A stretch of DNA of 8,259 bases from Clostridia bacterium (GTDB taxonomy: Bacteria > Bacillota > Clostridia > UBA1381), in NCBI GenBank assembly GCA_900770405.1, contig CAAGKL010000277.1, positions 1 to 8,259 of the forward strand. Reading direction: 5' to 3'. Of the stretch, positions 1 through 5,821 are shown piece by piece. A program made the position numbers and the translations under genes. Within the stretch, counting starts at the first letter, position 1. Each line of letters begins with the position of its first letter. Under the pieces are notes generated by a model, which ran no database searches, was not told where the DNA came from, and saw nothing but the letters and a program-made list of their open reading frames with translations.

Positions 1-15
1 GAGTTTGCGTTTTTT

Positions 16-45
16 ATGCGTCTGCTTCGGTAGGCGCATTTTTTT
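16..45 (+). terminator. Rho-independent terminator of an upstream gene
   Basis: A 10-bp stem (ATGCGTCTGC at 16-25 with GTAGGCGCAT at 30-39, two G-T pairs) is closed by a TTCG tetraloop and followed at once by a run of T. This is the classic intrinsic terminator layout on the + strand. The flank on the other side is also T-rich on the + strand, so it does not look bidirectional. It presumably ends a gene lying left of the window and insulates the zinc-ribbon gene that follows. Confidence 0.85.
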
Positions 46-71
46 GTTGGAAGGGATGGAATATTATAGCA

Positions 72-611
72 ATGATAATTATAAGCAGGGAGTTTGCAGT
101 TTCTGCGGCGTTCAATAAGCACGATGTGTATTTGAACAATACATATATCGGCACGTTAAAAACCGGCGGAGAGCTCGCCGCGCACGCCGATGTCGGAACG
201 CAACGGCTGTTTTTCAAGGACAGGACATTTTACGGCGCGGAGAACGATGCGTTTTTCGATGTGATTATTAATGAAGATTCTCAAACCGTTGAATTATTCG
301 CATATTATAATTCGCCCGGGGAATTCGTGGTTACATACGCCACCGAACCGGCAAGCCCCTTATATCACACTCCGTCGCCGCCCGTATCTGTATTCAGGCG
401 CAGGAAAACAATTACCTGCCGCACCTGCGGCGCGCAAATATCCCCGCGGGCGCCGCGGTGTCCGCATTGCGGCGAAAAGCCTTTGGGCACAGCATTAGGC
501 GACGGGCTTGCAAATTTTATCATGGGGTTGATTTTTCTTCCGTTCTGGATAATACTCATCGCAATTTCTATCGCCTTATACCTCGGATTTTTTTTACAAT
601 TTAAATTATGA
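72..611 (+). CDS. Zinc-ribbon protein with C-terminal membrane anchor
   Basis: The 179-residue product has three visible parts. Residues ~1-95 are rich in beta-strand-like segments and contain a VYLNNTYIGTL stretch followed by a glycine-containing turn and QRLFF; this recalls PEGA-like or carboxypeptidase-regulatory beta-sandwich repeats, a weak resemblance only. Residues 116-133 form a CxxC-N10-CxxC zinc ribbon (C116, C119, C130, C133). Residues ~148-174 are a strongly hydrophobic segment, leaving only a few residues after it, so the protein is probably tail-anchored with the ribbon in the cytoplasm. The ATG at 72 follows a weak purine-rich stretch (GGAAGGGATGG, 49-59) with long spacing. The frame is open leftward to the window edge, but that would run through the terminator hairpin, so 72 is preferred. 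Its stop overlaps an ATG at 608 and the pseudogene start at 626 is 14 nt on, so the two were probably co-transcribed. Function unknown. Confidence 0.75.
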   Translation: MIIISREFAVSAAFNKHDVYLNNTYIGTLKTGGELAAHADVGTQRLFFKDRTFYGAENDAFFDVIINEDSQTVELFAYYNSPGEFVVTYATEPASPLYHTPSPPVSVFRRRKTITCRTCGAQISPRAPRCPHCGEKPLGTALGDGLANFIMGLIFLPFWIILIAISIALYLGFFLQFKL

Positions 612-625
612 AAGGATTCTTGAAA

Positions 626-1558
626 ATGCAAAAAATTACATCACTTTTTATCACCGTGTGACTTACCCTTTTAATGTGCGTCTGCGCCCATGCGGCAGCC
701 GGCGAAATAAGCGTTTACCTCAAAGGCTATTCCGGGGTTGACGGAGAAAAAATAAGCTTTGACATTCTGCCGCAAAATGTCAACGGTCGGACAATGGTTC
801 CCATAAGGGCAATTTTCGAGGCAATGGGCGCAACCGTCGATTGGGACGATGCGACCCAAACCGCAATCTGCACAAAGGACAGCACGGTTGTCAAAATGAC
901 CCTAAACAGCACGACGGAATACATTAACGATGTTCCCGTCACAATGGACGTCACGCCGGTTATAATATCCGGGAGAACCCTCGCCCCCGCACGCTATGTC
1001 GCGGAAGCCTTCGGGTACAATGTCAAATAGGACGAGATGACGCGGCTTGTGCTTATAAGCAAGGATACGAATTACAGCTCCGCCGATGTCGTTGACGGCA
1101 CGCGCGAGCACCCGTACAAGCTCGGCAACACTATTTCCTTTACATTTTACGGCTATGACGACGTAATCGGCAATTGCACGCTTACACTCAGCTCACTTCT
1201 GAGCCCCGACGAAATGAAGAAATTGTCGGAATATTCTTATACAGATGTATGGTTTATAAAAGGGCATATAAAGCTGAATGAATATTCCGAAACCGACGCC
1301 TTCAATAAGGACGAGATTATTCGCAATGCATAAGCAGTCACAAGCAAATTTAAACCCATAGGGAATTATATGTGGTACTCCGGTCCTTCATTGGCAGATT
1401 ATGATTTTAACCTCTATGCCGGCGGCGAGACGGACTGCTACATACCTCTGTACCCCGATAAGCTGTCGGAGGGCGAAACCATCGACTATTTCACGATTAC
1501 ATATAAATTCGGAAAGCATTATGACAGCAAAAAGACCGTTTGGTTCTCGCTGAAATAA
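626..1558 (+). pseudogene. Copper amine oxidase N-domain secreted protein, three nonsense codons
   Basis: One continuous frame of 310 codons carries three internal stops: TGA at 659 (codon 12), TAG at 1028 (codon 135) and TAA at 1331 (codon 236). There is no frameshift. The start at ATG 626 has an AGGA (613-616) nine bases upstream. Codons 1-28 read as a signal peptide (K near the start, hydrophobic core, then AHAAAGE), with the TGA inside its core. Codons ~50-145 carry two copper-amine-oxidase-N-type repeats (GRTMVPIRAIFEAMGA and GRTLAPARYVAEAFG). The TAG falls exactly where the first repeat has the conserved Trp (TVDWDDATQTA versus NVK-stop-DEMTRLVL), so TGG changed to TAG. The remainder (TREHPYKLGNTISF onward) looks like a DUF4352/DUF5067-type Ig-like extracellular domain. 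In the family this module sits on the cell surface or is secreted; no oxidase catalytic domain is present. Because three different stop types occur, one suppressor or a single-codon reassignment cannot rescue it. Confidence 0.88.
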
Positions 1559-1579
1559 AATTTTCGCAAAAGTTCCCTG

Positions 1580-1608
1580 TTGCAATACCGCGGCGGGTGT
1601 GGTATAAT
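1580..1608 (+). promoter_or_regulatory. Sigma-A-type promoter of the histidine phosphatase gene
   Basis: TTGCAA (1580-1585) and a perfect TATAAT (1603-1608) are separated by 17 bp. Transcription would start near 1614-1615, only about 15 nt before the ATG at 1629. The leader is therefore very short, with the ribosome binding site almost at the transcript's 5' end. The promoter lies after the pseudogene's final stop, so the phosphatase gene does not depend on upstream transcription. Confidence 0.8.
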
Positions 1609-1628
1609 TGCGGCGAGGAGTGATTTTG

Positions 1629-2345
1629 ATGATTTTTTACTATATTCGCCACGGCGACCCGATATATGACCCCGACAGTCTGACCCCGCTCGGCGCGCTC
1701 CAGGCGGAGGCGCTCGCAAAGCGGCTCGCACGCTACGGGCTCGACGAAATTTTCGTCTCAAGCTCGAACCGCGCGCAGCTGACTGCCGCGCCGACCTGCC
1801 GGCTTTTGCACAAGGAGATGAAAATTCTCGACTGGTGCAATGAGCGCCACGCCTGGGACGATTTCGCCTACACCGGCGAGGACGGCGTTGCCTCGTGGGT
1901 ATTCCACAAACAGGCGGTACGCGAATTTTTCGTGTCCGACGAGGTGCAGAGCCTCGGCAAAAAATGGTACACGCACCCCGCCTTTGCCGACCGCAATTTC
2001 GCCCGCGGCGTATCCCGCGTACAGTCCAAGTGCGACGCGCTTTTGTCGTCGCTCGGCTACGAGCATGACCGCGAGAAGAATATCTACACCTGCGTGCGCG
2101 AAAATCACAGCCGCGTTGCGCTCTTTGCGCACCAGGGCTTCGGTATGATTTTCCTTAGCAGCCTGCTCGGCATTCCGTACCCGCAATTTTGCACCCGTTT
2201 CGATTTCGGGCACTCAAGTATGACCGCGATCGAATTTTCAGCCGAAAAGGGCACGACTATCCCGGTTGTATTGCAGCTCGGCAGCGACTCGCACATCTAC
2301 AGTGAGGGCTTGCCGACGAAATATCAGAACCGGATTTATATATAA
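1629..2345 (+). CDS. Histidine phosphatase family (phosphoglycerate mutase-like) protein
   Basis: The 238-residue protein begins MIFYYIRHGD, placing the family's RHG motif with the phospho-accepting histidine at R7-H8-G9. The second phosphate-pocket arginine is in SSSNRAQLTA (R48), an acidic residue candidate is E72 (NER), and the second catalytic histidine is H168 in FAHQG. All core residues of the two-histidine phosphatase fold are present, so the enzyme is probably active, but the substrate cannot be told from sequence. The family covers phosphoglycerate mutases, cobalamin phosphatase CobC and many sugar or nucleotide phosphatases. There is no signal peptide, so it should be cytoplasmic. 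The start is ATG 1629, with GAGGAG (1615-1620) eight bases upstream; an in-frame TTG at 1608 lies in the -10 box and is rejected. The gene is monocistronic, with its own promoter before it and a terminator hairpin just after it. Its G/C-rich third positions match the genes to its left. Confidence 0.88.
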   Translation: MIFYYIRHGDPIYDPDSLTPLGALQAEALAKRLARYGLDEIFVSSSNRAQLTAAPTCRLLHKEMKILDWCNERHAWDDFAYTGEDGVASWVFHKQAVREFFVSDEVQSLGKKWYTHPAFADRNFARGVSRVQSKCDALLSSLGYEHDREKNIYTCVRENHSRVALFAHQGFGMIFLSSLLGIPYPQFCTRFDFGHSSMTAIEFSAEKGTTIPVVLQLGSDSHIYSEGLPTKYQNRIYI

Positions 2346-2346
2346 T

Positions 2347-2376
2347 AAATATCCACCCGCATAGCGGGTGGTATTT
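2347..2376 (+). terminator. Hairpin terminator after the phosphatase gene
   Basis: CCACCCGC (2353-2360) pairs perfectly with GCGGGTGG (2364-2371) around a 3-nt ATA loop. The stem extends with AAATA (2347-2351) to TATTT (2372-2376) past one unpaired T. It starts two bases after the phosphatase stop codon. The T-rich stretch TATTTCATTTT follows, so it can act as an intrinsic terminator. Confidence 0.7.
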
Positions 2377-2383
2377 CATTTTC

Positions 2384-2394
2384 GGGCATAGCCC
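2384..2394 (+). repeat. Short hairpin GGGC-ATA-GCCC
   Basis: A 4-bp perfect inverted repeat with an ATA loop shares the core GCATAGC with the larger hairpin just before it. Together with the next hairpin it forms a row of three stem-loops in about 80 bp. It may be part of a degenerate palindromic repeat or IS200-type end, or a coincidence. Confidence 0.4.
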
Positions 2395-2407
2395 TAATAC
2401 TACCGGC

Positions 2408-2429
2408 AACGCACAAGTGCGTTTTTTAT
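2408..2429 (+). terminator. Second rho-independent terminator-like hairpin
   Basis: AACGCA (2408-2413) pairs with TGCGTT (2418-2423) around a CAAG loop and is followed by more T (to 2429). This is a compact intrinsic terminator shape. It could back up the first terminator or be the end of a lost gene or mobile element. Confidence 0.6.
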
Positions 2430-2509
2430 TGGCCTGCCAGCCACGCAACTTTGGAAATGTCAATAAAAGTGCAGTCGAAATTTACCCCAAATTTCTGAAA
2501 CTACTTTAA

Positions 2510-2633
2510 TTCTTCAACCGGCATAACCAATAATCCATTCTGAAACGAAAATCTGTCAAGGTCGCCAAGGCGCTCTGTATTAACCTTGACAGATTTTTGT
2601 TTCTGAATATAATCTATGCCGTCGGTTGAAGAA
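2510..2633. repeat. 124-nt imperfect palindrome
   Basis: Nearly the whole 124 nt folds back on itself. The outer arms TTCTTCAACC (2510-2519) and GGTTGAAGAA (2624-2633) pair perfectly. Next come GGCATA (2520-2525) with TATGCC (2615-2620) across a 3-nt bulge, then an internal loop. A second helix pairs 2537-2547 with 2598-2608 (one T-T mismatch and one G-T pair). This leads into a perfect 15-bp stem, AAAATCTGTCAAGGT (2548-2562) with its complement at 2583-2597. The apical loop contains a small CGCC-AA-GGCG hairpin. The right arm stops 3 nt before the stop codon of the IS3 transposase remnant, so it probably lies in the 3' non-coding end of that element. It could instead be a separate inserted MITE-like element or encode a structured RNA. 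Confidence 0.75.
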
Positions 2634-2636
2634 AGT

Positions 2637-2960
2637 TTATGCCGCGGTCTTTTCACTGTCCCTTATACGGTATTCACTCGGTGGCAAGCATCCCGGATTA
2701 CCGGTATACAGCCTTATTCTGTTATAGTATATGAAAATATACCTGAATACAATTGTTTTAACTTCTTCTTTTTTCGTGCGATATGTCGGAATTTGATATA
2801 ACTTTTCTTTCTTAAGCGTAGCAAAAAAACTTTCCATTCTCGCGTTATCATAACAATGCCCTGTGCCGCTTAAACTCTGTATTATTCCGCAGCTTTTTAA
2901 TAATTTCCGATATGCCCCGCTTGTGTATTGACTTCCTCTGTCACTGTGTAATACTACGCT
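2637..2960 (-). pseudogene. IS3-family transposase (OrfB), C-terminal fragment
   Basis: About 107 codons survive, with no start. In the - strand the frame reads from SVVLHSDRGSQYTS through SGTGHCYDNARMESFFATLKK to the end of the protein, with no internal stop or shift. HSDRGSQY carries the second Asp and MESFF the Glu of the DDE catalytic triad. The tail FRYIFIYYNRIRLYTGNPG...PPSEYR is the conserved rve C-terminus of IS3/IS150-type OrfB. The first Asp, the N-terminal helix-turn-helix region and all of OrfA are missing, so it cannot transpose. Just upstream of the SVV residues a TAA appears in frame and the DNA becomes metal-permease sequence on the other strand, marking a recombination or deletion joint. 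An ATG inside (2835-2837) could start a 66-residue peptide, but that is not a natural start in this family. Confidence 0.88.
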
Positions 2961-3349
2961 ACGCCCTTATTGTCGGCGTGTTAATCTCGCTCTGCTCCTC
3001 TCTTTTGGGTGTGACCTTGGTGCTTAGGCGATTTTCGTTTATAAGCGACGGACTTTCTCACGTTGCGTTCGGCGCAATGGCAATCGCCACGGTAACGGGG
3101 CTTACAAACGATATGTCGCTTACGCTTTTGGTTACGGTTATATGCGCCGTTTTACTGCTCAGAACGGGACAGAACACAAAATAAAAGGCGACGCAGCCAT
3201 TGCGATGATTTCTGTCGGTGCATTGGCTCTCGGCTATCTCATTATGAATATTTTCGGCACTTCCGCAAACCTTTCGGGTGATGTCTGCACAACGCTTTTC
3301 GGCTCGACATCAATATTGACTTTAAGCCGTGAAAAAGTGATTTTGTGCG
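2957..3349 (+). pseudogene. Metal ABC transporter permease (ZnuB/MntB type) fragment
   Basis: Homology starts at about 2957 with RYALIVGVLISLCSSLLGV, typical of the first helix of ABC-3 family zinc/manganese permeases. It continues through RRFSFISDGLSHVAFGAMAIA, the highly conserved family signature, to LLLRTGQNTK at 3181. The frame then hits TAA (3182-3184), but the protein resumes one frame over (IKGDAAIAMISVGALALGYL...FGSTSILTLS). The A-run at 3178-3181 has four A where five would keep the frame, so one base was lost. Homology ends near VILCV (about 3349). The first residues were replaced by the IS3 remnant, and roughly the second half is absent. In intact form it would be the membrane channel of a zinc or manganese importer, working with an ATPase and a lipoprotein binding protein; neither is in the window. 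Zinc is favoured only by the company of the CC-containing lipoprotein. Confidence 0.88.
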
Positions 3350-3867
3350 TTATGCTGTCTGCCTGTACGGATAAAACGGATACCGCCGATCCCACTGCGC
3401 AAAGCGAAACGCTAACGGACAATAATGCAAAAGATAATAGCCAAACCGAACAGCCGCAGGCAAGTGATGATACAAAAACCGACATAGCCGCAACGCAGCA
3501 GACCGAAAAGCCTAAATCCGCTGACGGAATTGATGTTGATTTAACCACGCCCAGCAGTACGGCGGTTTATGCCGAGGTGTGGAATATGATAGCGCAGCCC
3601 GAAAGCTATATCGGAAAAACGGTTAAAATGAAAGGGATATTTGCGGTTTACGAGGACGAAACAACGGGGCAGCAATACTTTGCCTGTATCATAGCCGACG
3701 CTCTCGGCTGCTGCCAGCAGGGTTTGGAATTTATCTTGAAAGGCGAGCATAAATATCCCGACGATTATCCGACCGTTGATTCCGAAATAACGATTACCGG
3801 GACATTTGAAACATATACGGAGGGCAAATTCACATATTGCAGAATAAAAGATGCGGTAATGAATTAA
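3350..3867 (+). pseudogene. Uncharacterised lipoprotein, fused in frame to the permease fragment
   Basis: The frame passes straight from the permease fragment into VMLSACTDKT, which has a lipobox (LSAC, Cys at 3364-3366) but not its own start or positively charged signal start. A long low-complexity linker rich in T, D, Q, A and S follows (to about 3540), as in Gram-positive lipoproteins. Then comes a compact ~105-residue domain: VWNMIAQPESYIGKTVKMKG, FACIIADALGCCQQGLEF, and YPTVDSEITITGTFETY. The YIGKTVKMKG and ITITGTFETY strands suggest an OB-like beta-barrel, and the adjacent Cys pair may bind metal; both are inferences. I recall similar proteins near zinc transport genes in Clostridia but cannot verify it. 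An in-frame ATG at 3205 could still drive a ~220-residue chimera starting in permease sequence, so expression of the domain cannot be excluded. The domain itself has no stop or shift. Confidence 0.7.
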
Positions 3868-3891
3868 AACCGCACAACAATTTAATTTTCC

Positions 3892-3934
3892 AAAAAGACA
3901 GCAATAGCATAAAATGCAAATTTGCTGTCTTTTT
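3892..3934. terminator. Bidirectional terminator between the lipoprotein and DUF1003 genes
   Basis: AAAAAGACAGCAA (3892-3904) and its exact complement TTGCTGTCTTTTT (3922-3934) form a 13-bp stem. The loop itself contains GCAT/ATGC pairing. The A-run on one side and T-run on the other make it functional on both strands, as fits its place between converging genes. Confidence 0.88.
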
Positions 3935-3985
3935 GTGCGCCGAGAGCAGCAATGAATTTGGCAGCGAAATCTACTTTTTCGTCTG

Positions 3986-4492
3986 TTAAACATCATTTTC
4001 CCTCTGCATATTGCCGAGTTGCTTTTCCATTTCCGATTGTTTTTTCAAAATTGCCGTAACTTTATCAAAAATATCTTCTATCATAATTTCGGTTTTGAGG
4101 TTGACTTTATAATCGTTTTCGGCACGGTGACGGTCTTTTTCCTCTTGCCTGTTCTGACTCATCATAATAAGGGGCGCTTGAATTGCTGCCACGCAGGACA
4201 AAACCAAGTTAAGCAAAATAAAAGGATACGGGTCAAACGCTTTGGTCGCAAGCACTGTGTTTACTGCCATCCACAGTATAAGAACGCCCGTAAATGAAAA
4301 TATGAATGCCCAGCTCCCGGCAAATTTAGCGATTTTATCGGCGGCACGCTGTCCGAGAGTGTATTTCTCCTTTTCGTTTTTGGGACTGATTGAGATTTTG
4401 CTGTCAGCCAAAAGATTCAAAACTTCCTCGTCGGTCATATCGTGCCGAATGTCCTTCAGCACTTCTTTTAATAGTTTTCTGTTTTCTTTCAT
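3986..4492 (-). CDS. DUF1003 family membrane protein
   Basis: The 168-residue protein has a charged N-terminal region (1-58), two hydrophobic helices (about 60-80 and 89-111) and a long charged, coiled-coil-like C-terminus (115-168). The stretch YPFILLNLVLSCVAAIQAPLIMMSQNRQ, followed by DRHRAENDYKVNLKTE, is the DUF1003 hallmark. Both ends are expected in the cytoplasm, joined by a short external loop. The function of the family is not established. The start ATG at 4490-4492 has AAGGA about ten bases upstream. The gene begins 17 nt after the stop of the PucR-like regulator on the same strand, with no terminator between, so they form an operon. The length and motifs look complete. A possible role as target or partner of the regulator is inference from operon position only. 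Confidence 0.9.
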   Translation of the reverse strand: MKENRKLLKEVLKDIRHDMTDEEVLNLLADSKISISPKNEKEKYTLGQRAADKIAKFAGSWAFIFSFTGVLILWMAVNTVLATKAFDPYPFILLNLVLSCVAAIQAPLIMMSQNRQEEKDRHRAENDYKVNLKTEIMIEDIFDKVTAILKKQSEMEKQLGNMQRENDV

Positions 4493-4509
4493 AATAAATC
4501 ATTCCTTTT

Positions 4510-5733
4510 TCAATTATTTTTAATGTTTGCAAAGAAAGCAGCGCCCTTGCTTTCAAACAGCAATAACGCAGTACCGAGCAATAACTCCGTGTGCATAGCA
4601 GTATCGTCAAGAGGGATTAAAAAATCTTCCTGTATTCTGCGGATACGATACAAAACGGTATTGCGGTGAGTGAACAATGCATCACAGGTTTTTTTCAGCG
4701 AACGGCTGCTTATCAGATAATAATAAAGCGTTTCCAAATACATTGTATCCTTTGACTTATCGTGCTCTGCAAGATTTATAAGCTTTGGTGGAATAAGGTC
4801 TTTTCGGTGCGATAAATCTTTTAGCATCAGAGGTGTTCTCAAATTTGCGACAGATGATACGAACATATTACCCAAGTCGGCATCAATAAGCATTTCAAGC
4901 GTTTCGTGCGCAGTTCGATACAACTCCGGTAGTTCAAACAAGCTGTTTATCGGGTCGGATATAATTACTCTTAATCCAAATTCATTCGCAAGTTCAGCAA
5001 ATATATTTATATCGTGCTTACTGTGCAGAAAAAGGAACACATCGCCCTTATACACAAAATCGTGCGAATTGGCAAAATGCCGTCGGATTTCCTCTTTCAG
5101 ATGCCGCTTTCCCGCATATTCATTATTGTAAACCGTAAGGTCAATAAGGGCAAAAGCCGTCGGCTTGAAATCCGACAAATAGGTGTTTGCCGTTTGAAGC
5201 CGAAAATACGCATCGGACGGGAAACCGCCGTCAAGCAAATGCATAAGTATTTCCTCTGTTGTTTCAAACGGTTTGTCCTGCCTGCTTACTTCGATAAACA
5301 ACTGTTTAGACAGTATCATTTCGATTTGCTGCCAAATCTCCGTTGGAATTTTCTGCAAATGCCCGTCGGTATCAACGCAGATTAAATATCCAAGTCTTAC
5401 GCCTGTGCTGATAAGCGGGGCGAAACGCCTCTTATATATGCTTTCGTCCAATTTAATATAGTCGGCTTTCCCGGCACAAAGAGCATCGTTTTTGCTTATA
5501 ATCGCACCGATTTCATACGTAATCATACCGCAGGCAAGCGCATCCCCAAAAAGTTTGTCGGAGAAATCGGGCGGACTGAAATGTGCGGCAATATGAAATG
5601 TTTCATCTATTATCAGCAGCGGACATTCAAGCAAAATCCCCGTATCTTGGGCAAGCTTATGCAAATCATCCTGTTCAAAAAACTCGTTTACAAGTGCTTG
5701 AACGCTGCAATTGTCCCATTTGAATTCGTTCAT
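4510..5733 (-). CDS. PucR/CdaR-family transcriptional regulator
   Basis: The 407-residue protein ends with a PucR C-terminal helix-turn-helix: LETLYYYLISSRSLKKTCDALFTHRNTVLYRIRRIQ (about 333-368), where HRNTVLYRIRRI is the diagnostic recognition-helix segment. Before it (about 190-285) lies a CdaR/GGDEF-like alpha-beta domain (ALIDLTVYN..., VYKGDVFLFLHS, ELYRTAHETLEM). The first ~150 residues resemble a GAF-like sensory domain (CPLLIIDETFHIAAH, GVRLGYLICVDTDG), whose ligand is unknown. Members are cytoplasmic activators, often of catabolic genes such as purine or sugar-acid use. The start is ATG at 5731-5733, eight bases after AAGGAG; an in-frame TTG at 5742 is too close to that site to be the start. 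A sigma-A promoter and a perfect inverted repeat lie directly upstream, which suggests autoregulation. The DUF1003 gene follows 17 nt after its stop. The regulated pathway is not apparent from the window. Confidence 0.9.
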   Translation of the reverse strand: MNEFKWDNCSVQALVNEFFEQDDLHKLAQDTGILLECPLLIIDETFHIAAHFSPPDFSDKLFGDALACGMITYEIGAIISKNDALCAGKADYIKLDESIYKRRFAPLISTGVRLGYLICVDTDGHLQKIPTEIWQQIEMILSKQLFIEVSRQDKPFETTEEILMHLLDGGFPSDAYFRLQTANTYLSDFKPTAFALIDLTVYNNEYAGKRHLKEEIRRHFANSHDFVYKGDVFLFLHSKHDINIFAELANEFGLRVIISDPINSLFELPELYRTAHETLEMLIDADLGNMFVSSVANLRTPLMLKDLSHRKDLIPPKLINLAEHDKSKDTMYLETLYYYLISSRSLKKTCDALFTHRNTVLYRIRRIQEDFLIPLDDTAMHTELLLGTALLLFESKGAAFFANIKNN

Positions 5734-5761
5734 CGGCAACACTCCTTCTTGATTTTTTCAT

Positions 5762-5778
5762 TTGTGCTGCCAGCACAA
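5762..5778. promoter_or_regulatory. Perfect inverted repeat in the PucR-like gene leader
   Basis: TTGTGCT (5762-5768) and AGCACAA (5772-5778) are perfect complements around a GCC centre. The site lies between the - strand promoter (-10 at 5793-5798) and the ribosome binding site, about 8-24 nt into the predicted transcript. It could be an operator for the regulator itself or another repressor, or an mRNA hairpin in the leader. The 17-nt symmetrical layout favours a dimeric protein site, but this is inference. Confidence 0.55.
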
Positions 5779-5792
5779 CACATCACACATTT

Positions 5793-5821
5793 ATTGTATC
5801 ACAAGATTATTGTTTTTTCAA
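5793..5821 (-). promoter_or_regulatory. Promoter of the PucR-like/DUF1003 operon
   Basis: On the - strand, TTGAAA (5816-5821) and TACAAT (5793-5798) are separated by exactly 17 bp. Transcription would start near 5786, giving a leader of about 50 nt that includes the inverted repeat at 5762-5778. Confidence 0.75.

Larger units (their letters stand above)
2470..2960 (-). mobile_element. IS3-family insertion sequence remnant
   Basis: The transposase C-terminal part (2637-2960) fixes the family and orientation; the element reads right to left. The end beyond the stop codon is inferred: reading on the + strand from about 2470, TGCAGTCGAAATTTACCCC has the TGCA...CCCC flavour of many IS3-family (IS150-like) terminal repeats. 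No partner inverted repeat is present because the 5' part of the element is missing. No target duplication can be seen. The outer limit near 2470 is a guess; the inner limit at the metal permease junction (about 2951-2962) is well supported. Confidence 0.45.

Noticed and set aside
626..1558. Stop-codon reassignment or selenocysteine to explain the interrupted gene
   Set aside because: Three different stop codons occur, and neighbouring genes use TAA, TGA and TAG as normal ends. No selenocysteine insertion context is apparent.
1608..1628. TTG start giving seven extra residues on the histidine phosphatase
   Set aside because: The TTG lies in the -10 box, before the predicted transcription start. 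ATG 1629 has a well-spaced GAGGAG and starts right at the family's RHG-containing strand.
1758..2213. Antisense 151-residue ORF opposite the phosphatase gene
   Set aside because: It is a shadow caused by GC-rich third positions of the real gene, with no ribosome binding site or family resemblance.
2510..2633. CRISPR array or integron attC site
   Set aside because: There are no direct repeats with spacers, and no integrase or attC core sites; the structure is a single large inverted repeat.
2912..2956. ATG 2912 as the true start of the metal permease
   Set aside because: These codons are the antisense of the transposase HSDRGSQY region; permease homology only begins at about 2957.
3142..3204. 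ATG 3142 as start of a genuine 241-residue protein
   Set aside because: The first ~12 codons are the wrong frame of the permease gene, and the whole ORF is a product of a frameshift and a fusion.
5734..5742. TTG start at 5742 for the PucR-like regulator
   Set aside because: It lies only two bases from the AAGGAG ribosome binding site, whereas ATG 5733 has normal spacing.
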